A stretch of 9,344 nt of DNA from Rhodocyclaceae bacterium (GTDB lineage: Bacteria; Pseudomonadota; Gammaproteobacteria; Burkholderiales; Rhodocyclaceae), in contig JAEUNN010000225.1 of assembly GCA_016791085.1 (NCBI GenBank), positions 1 through 9,344 of the forward strand, written 5' to 3'. A model generated the notes under the pieces. It saw only the letters and a list, made by a program, of their open reading frames with translations, searched no databases and was not told the DNA's origin. A program made the position numbers and the translations under genes. Below, piece by piece: positions 6,231 to 9,344 of this stretch (its first letter is position 1; every line of letters starts with the position of its first letter).

Positions 6231-6881
6231 ATGCGCCGCGTCACCTGGTATTTCGATTTCATTTCGCCCTTTGCCTACCTGGCCTCGCAGCGCCTGCACG
6301 TGCTGGTGCCGCCCGAGCACGAGTTACGCCTGGTGCCGGTGCTGTTCGCAGGTTTGCTGGACCGCTTCGGCCACATGGGTCCGGCCGAATTGCCGGCCAA
6401 GCGCCGTTTCACCTACCGCCACGTGGTCTGGATCGCCGAGCGCGCCGGCATACCGCTCAAATTTCCGCCGGCACATCCTTTCAATCCGCTCAGCGTATTG
6501 CGGCTGGCCCAGGCCCTGGATTGCCGTCCCGACGTGGTGGACCGGATTTTCTGCTTCATATGGCTGGAGGGGCGCGATCCCAACCACCCCGACAACTGGG
6601 AAGAACTTGCGCAACGCCTGGGCTACGCGTCCGGCGCTGCCGCGCGCGCAGCCGCCAGTGCGCCGCAGGTCAAGGCGGCGCTCGCTGCCAACGGCGAAGA
6701 AGCAGCCGCGGCGGGCGTGTTCGGCGTACCGACGCTGGCCATCGACGATGAACTGTATTGGGGGTGGGACGCCATGCCTTTCGCGCTCGCGGCGCTGGCC
6801 GATCCGGCGCGCTTCGCGGGCGGCGAATACGCGCGGGTGGCCGAACTGCCGCAGGCGCTGCAGCGCAAACCCGTGCCGTGA
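6231..6881 (+). CDS. DsbA/GST-kappa-fold protein, 2-hydroxychromene-2-carboxylate isomerase family (second copy)
   Basis: This is a 216-aa paralogue of the first isomerase-like protein. It begins with VTWYFDFISPFAYL, with Ser12 at the glutathione-activating position. The helical insert contains RFTYRHVVWIAERAGIPL, and the C-terminal half has GVFGVPTLAIDDELYWGWD with likely cis-Pro167. The two copies share the end motifs but little in the insert, so they are distinct subfamilies rather than a recent duplication. GGGAGGA (6214-6220) lies 10 nt before ATG 6231. A 100-bp gap precedes it, holding a small palindrome (GTCAG-C-CTGAC, 6150-6160) but no clear promoter. Its stop codon overlaps the next gene's GTG by 4 nt, which ties it to the MBL hydrolase. 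Its substrate is unknown; a glutathione-dependent isomerase or transferase role comes from the family alone. Confidence 0.9.
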   Translation: MRRVTWYFDFISPFAYLASQRLHVLVPPEHELRLVPVLFAGLLDRFGHMGPAELPAKRRFTYRHVVWIAERAGIPLKFPPAHPFNPLSVLRLAQALDCRPDVVDRIFCFIWLEGRDPNHPDNWEELAQRLGYASGAAARAAASAPQVKAALAANGEEAAAAGVFGVPTLAIDDELYWGWDAMPFALAALADPARFAGGEYARVAELPQALQRKPVP

Positions 6882-7810
6882 GCCGCGCGCAAGTCGAACT
6901 GCCGCCGCAAATTCAGGTATTCGAGCGCGGCTGGCTGTCCTCCAACAACATCCTGCTGCGGCAAGGCGCTCTCGCCACCCTGGTGGACAGCGGCTATGTG
7001 AGCCACGCCGCGCAGACGCTCCAACTGGTGCGCTCGGGCCTGGACGGACGACGCCTGCAAACCCTCGTAAACACCCACTGCCATTCCGACCACATGGGCG
7101 GCAATGCGCGTCTGGTGCGGGAATTCGGCTGCACCGTGGTGGTGCCGCAAGGCTATGCGCAAATTCTGCACGAGTGGGACGAACAGGCCCTGCTGCTCAG
7201 CAGCGCCAATCAGCGTGCAGACCGTTTCCAGCCCGATGCCTGCATCGGTCCGGGCGATGAACTGGAAATGGGCGGCCTGGCCTGGCGCACGCTCGCCGCG
7301 CCGGGCCACGACATGCACGCCCTGATGTTTTACTGCGCGGAGCGCCGCCTGCTCATTTCCGGCGACGCGCTATGGAACGACGGCTTCGGCATACAGTTCG
7401 CGACCGTGCTGGGCACGGCCGACGCACTTGCCGCGACGCGTGCCACCCTGGACGCGATAGCCCGGCTCGACCTGCAAACCGTGATACCCGGACATGGCCC
7501 ACCCTTCGCCGACGTGGACGCAGCACTGGCACGCGCTTTTGCGCGTGCGGACATGCTTGCCGAGGACGCCGAACGCATGGCGCGCAGTGCCTTGCGCGCG
7601 CTGTTCGTGTTCAACCTGCTCGAATTTCGTAGTTTGAGGCGGGACGATTTGCCCGCCTACCTGGCGGGCGTGCCAATTTTTCGCCTGCTCAATGACCGTT
7701 ATTTTCGTCGTTCTTACGACGATCTGGCCGCAGGCCTGGTTCGGGATCTGGTTCGTGGCGGGGCGATAACGGTGGACGGCGGTCTTGTTGCAATTGCCCG
7801 CGCTTCTTAG
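6878..7810 (+). CDS. Metallo-beta-lactamase-fold hydrolase, glyoxalase II-like N-terminal domain
   Basis: The 310-aa product has a full dinuclear-metal site: T-H67-C-H69-S-D71-H72-MGGN, His144 (APGHD), Asp163 (SGDALW) and His206 (IPGHGPP). This layout is shared by hydroxyacylglutathione hydrolases and many MBL thioesterases, lactonases and unknown hydrolases. After the MBL domain, residues of about 230-310 form an extra helical, Arg-rich segment ending in a short strand pair (AITVDGGLVAI), possibly a winged-helix-like cap. No signal peptide is seen. GTG 6878 is chosen because it overlaps the previous stop as GTGA, giving translational coupling, and homology starts soon after; the open frame to 6758 overlaps the isomerase gene and is not real. 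Coupling to a glutathione-family isomerase makes a glutathione thioester or similar substrate attractive, but that is inference. Confidence 0.88.
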   Translation: MSRAQVELPPQIQVFERGWLSSNNILLRQGALATLVDSGYVSHAAQTLQLVRSGLDGRRLQTLVNTHCHSDHMGGNARLVREFGCTVVVPQGYAQILHEWDEQALLLSSANQRADRFQPDACIGPGDELEMGGLAWRTLAAPGHDMHALMFYCAERRLLISGDALWNDGFGIQFATVLGTADALAATRATLDAIARLDLQTVIPGHGPPFADVDAALARAFARADMLAEDAERMARSALRALFVFNLLEFRSLRRDDLPAYLAGVPIFRLLNDRYFRRSYDDLAAGLVRDLVRGGAITVDGGLVAIARAS

Positions 7811-7936
7811 CACCCATGTTGCGCTGCAGTCGCAAATATCTCATTTCTAAACCTCCATCGTTGGTTCGGGCGAAACCCGGACTCGATTAGATGCATTTGG
7901 CGCGCGCAAGTTTCACGCAGTCGACCGGCTTTCCGT

Positions 7937-7942
7937 TATGCT
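7937..7942 (+). promoter_or_regulatory. Candidate -10 element for rapZ (leaderless-type spacing)
   Basis: TATGCT at 7937-7942 resembles a -10 box and lies 7 nt before ATG 7950. Transcription would then start at or next to the ATG and give a leaderless mRNA. No convincing -35 is found at 16-18 bp. A similar TATGCT occurs on the minus strand upstream of phaC (1351-1356). Confidence 0.25.
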
Positions 7943-7949
7943 TCCCGGC

Positions 7950-8804
7950 ATGACCCGTCCAGAACTGGAACTTTCCATCATTAGCGGGCTGTCCGGCTCG
8001 GGAAAAAGCATTGCGCTCAACGTACTCGAAGACAGCGGCTATTACTGCGTAGACAACCTGCCTGCGCCGCTTTTGCCGCAGCTGGTCGAATACCTGCTTG
8101 CCGCCGGCCACCGCCGCGCCGGTGTCGCGGTGGATATGCGCTCGGCAGAAAGCATAGAAAACCTGCCGCAAACCGTGGAGCGCCTGCGCGATCAGGTGGA
8201 CGTGCGCTTCCTGTTTTTCGAGGCGCGCGACGAGTCGCTGATCGCACGCTTTTCCGAAACCCGGCGCCGCCATCCGCTGGCCAACGAATACACCACGCTG
8301 CAAGAAGCCATCGCGCGCGAGCGCGAATTGCTCGGCGACCTGGCCGAACTGGGGCACCGCATCGACACCAGCGACCTGTTGCCGTCGGTGCTGCGCGGCT
8401 GGATCAAAGGCCTCATCGACGCCGGTGTGGATGCGCGCCTCACGCTCATGTTCGAATCTTTCGGCTTCAAGCACGGCATACCGCTGGATGCCGACCTGGT
8501 GTTCGACGTGCGCTGCCTGCCCAATCCGTATTACGACACGCAATTGCGGCCGCTCACGGGCCACGACGCGGCCATCGTGTCGTTCCTCGAACGCCAGCCC
8601 GACGTCATGGCGATGCGCGAAGACATACGCAAATTCGTCGCCGACTGGCTGCCGGCTTTCGTGCGCGACGGCCGCAGCTACCTCACCGTCGCGCTGGGCT
8701 GCACCGGGGGCCGCCACCGCTCGGTCTATCTGGCCGAATGGCTGGCCAAAAATTTCGACGGCTGGACGCGCGTGCTGGTACGCCATCGCTCGCTCGGCGC
8801 CTGA
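7950..8804 (+). CDS. rapZ: RapZ/YvcJ-family nucleotide-binding protein
   Basis: This 284-aa cytoplasmic protein has the Walker A motif GLSGSGKS (13-20), the family signatures LEDSGYYCVDNLPAPLL and FFEARDESLIARFSETRRRHPL, and the C-terminal domain motif GCTGGRHRSVYLAEWLAK (from Gly250). In E. coli RapZ binds small RNAs GlmY/GlmZ and directs RNase E to GlmZ, controlling glucosamine-6-phosphate synthesis. In other bacteria homologues hydrolyse nucleotides with less clear roles. The chain ends at VLVRHRSLGA and lacks the basic EKRKP-like tail that I recall in the E. coli protein and that helps bind RNA. Two ATGs compete: 7938 overlaps a -10-like box, and 7950 gives the E. coli length; neither has a good ribosome binding site, and I choose 7950. 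The hprK and PTS genes often found beside it are absent here. Confidence 0.93.
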   Translation: MTRPELELSIISGLSGSGKSIALNVLEDSGYYCVDNLPAPLLPQLVEYLLAAGHRRAGVAVDMRSAESIENLPQTVERLRDQVDVRFLFFEARDESLIARFSETRRRHPLANEYTTLQEAIARERELLGDLAELGHRIDTSDLLPSVLRGWIKGLIDAGVDARLTLMFESFGFKHGIPLDADLVFDVRCLPNPYYDTQLRPLTGHDAAIVSFLERQPDVMAMREDIRKFVADWLPAFVRDGRSYLTVALGCTGGRHRSVYLAEWLAKNFDGWTRVLVRHRSLGA

Positions 8805-8832
8805 ACGGGCTGCTCTGCGGCCACCCGGAACC

Positions 8833-9222
8833 GTGAATTTCCGCCTGCAAGGCATCGCGCGCTGGCTGCGGCCGGGCGACGTGCTGGTGCTGGTTTGCGC
8901 GGCGGCATTCACGGCCGCGCTATTCCCGCTGCTGTGGCGCGGCGGCCATGCCACGCGCGCCGAAATACGCCGCGGCGGCGAACTGGTGGCGCGTCTGCCG
9001 CTGGACGCGCCACGCGAAATTTCGGTACAGGGGCCGCTCGGCACCACGCGCATAGAAATCCAGCCCGGGCGCGCGCGCGTCGCGCAGGACCCCGGGCCGC
9101 GACAATATTGCGTGCACCAGGGCTGGCTGAGCCGGCCCGGTGCGGTGGCGATCTGCGCGCCCAACCACGTGACGCTGCAACTGGCCGGCGATCAGGCCAC
9201 TTACGACACCCTTACCTACTGA
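8833..9222 (+). CDS. NusG domain II-containing small membrane-anchored protein
   Basis: The 129-aa product has a short basic N-terminus, one hydrophobic segment at about residues 17-35 (VLVLVCAAAFTAALFPLLW), and a small beta-rich domain ending in QYCVHQGWLSRPGAVAICAPN. That ending is the signature of the NusG domain II-like family found as stand-alone envelope proteins, often near ApbE flavin transferases or Rnf-type redox genes. Cys93 and Cys108 are the conserved pair. The segment probably anchors it with the domain outside the cytoplasm. GTG 8833 is chosen as the only start just before the membrane segment; its ribosome binding site (CGGAA) is weak. It lies 28 nt after rapZ and probably shares its transcript. 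Its end overlaps a convergent gene by 7 bp. The molecular role is unknown. Confidence 0.82.
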   Translation: MNFRLQGIARWLRPGDVLVLVCAAAFTAALFPLLWRGGHATRAEIRRGGELVARLPLDAPREISVQGPLGTTRIEIQPGRARVAQDPGPRQYCVHQGWLSRPGAVAICAPNHVTLQLAGDQATYDTLTY

Positions 9223-9344
9223 GCCCGGCTGCCGCGCGCAAGTGGCGTGAAGCGTGCCTGCTCCATGCTTCCGTCCGCAAAGGTGACGGTGAGCACCACG
9301 GTCAGATCGGGCGCCGGCGGATATTTGGCCCAGCCCTTGAACGA
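9216..9344 (-). CDS. C-terminal end of an unidentified protein (gene continues beyond window)
   Basis: Reading leftward from the edge, the frame ends at TAG (9216-9218) after 42 residues, including FKGWAKYPPAPDLTVVLTVTF and ADGSMEQARFTPLARG. It looks like a pair of beta strands with a short tail. The first 25 or so codons have strong G/C third positions, as in neighbouring genes; the last ones less so. The convergent order with a 7-bp overlap of the NusG-II gene is common for real genes. I do not recognise the family. Confidence 0.5.
   Translation of the reverse strand, partial: SFKGWAKYPPAPDLTVVLTVTFADGSMEQARFTPLARGSRAQ

Noticed and set aside
6271..7260. A 329-codon plus-strand frame spanning the second isomerase and the MBL gene
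   Set aside because: It is out of frame with both genes and the translation is Arg/Pro-rich without motifs.
7865..7881. Hairpin TTCGGG-CGAAA-CCCGGA as an intrinsic terminator after the MBL gene
   Set aside because: The stem is only 6 bp with one G-T pair and no T-run follows.
7887..9164. A 425-codon open frame on the minus strand opposite rapZ and the NusG-II gene
   Set aside because: RapZ and NusG-II signatures are unmistakable on the plus strand; the antisense translation is low-complexity and crosses two genes and their gap.

Overview
The window comes from a GC-rich proteobacterium, most likely a betaproteobacterium. The evidence is high GC at third codon positions, a class I PHA synthase, a RapZ-type protein with betaproteobacterial features, a DUF1289 protein and a small NusG-domain-II membrane protein. 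Nothing here fixes the genus. I see no insertion sequence, phage gene, tRNA, rRNA or CRISPR array; it reads as ordinary chromosome.

Layout. On the minus strand, 1-1241 is the N-terminal 413 codons of polyhydroxyalkanoate synthase (phaC), cut by the left edge. A 621-bp non-coding divergent region (1242-1862) follows; it holds a good sigma70-like promoter for the rightward genes and a perfect 14-bp palindrome of LacI/PurR type. Rightward then come isovaleryl-CoA dehydrogenase (1863-3038), beta-carbonic anhydrase (3043-3738), a GNAT acetyltransferase (3846-4364), a thioredoxin-fold HCCA-isomerase-like protein (4472-5071), a LiuC-type 3-methylglutaconyl-CoA hydratase (5119-5907), a small Cys-rich DUF1289 protein (5918-6130), a second HCCA-isomerase-like protein (6231-6881), a metallo-beta-lactamase-fold hydrolase overlapping it by 4 nt (6878-7810), RapZ (7950-8804) and a small membrane-anchored NusG-II protein (8833-9222). 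At the right edge a convergent minus-strand gene ends at 9216; only its last 42 codons are visible and I do not recognise it.

How they fit together. Isovaleryl-CoA dehydrogenase and the LiuC-type hydratase are steps of leucine/isovalerate catabolism, and the carbonic anhydrase could supply bicarbonate to the carboxylase between them. That carboxylase (methylcrotonyl-CoA carboxylase) and HMG-CoA lyase are absent from the window. Acetyl-CoA and acetoacetate from this pathway are precursors for the PHA made by the divergent phaC. The two isomerase-like proteins and the MBL hydrolase look like a glutathione- or CoA-thioester-related accessory module of unknown substrate. RapZ and the NusG-II protein seem to be a separate unit. 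No clearly novel defence or mobile system is visible; the best leads are the isomerase/MBL module, the leucine cluster without its carboxylase, and the palindrome in the phaC/ivd intergenic region.
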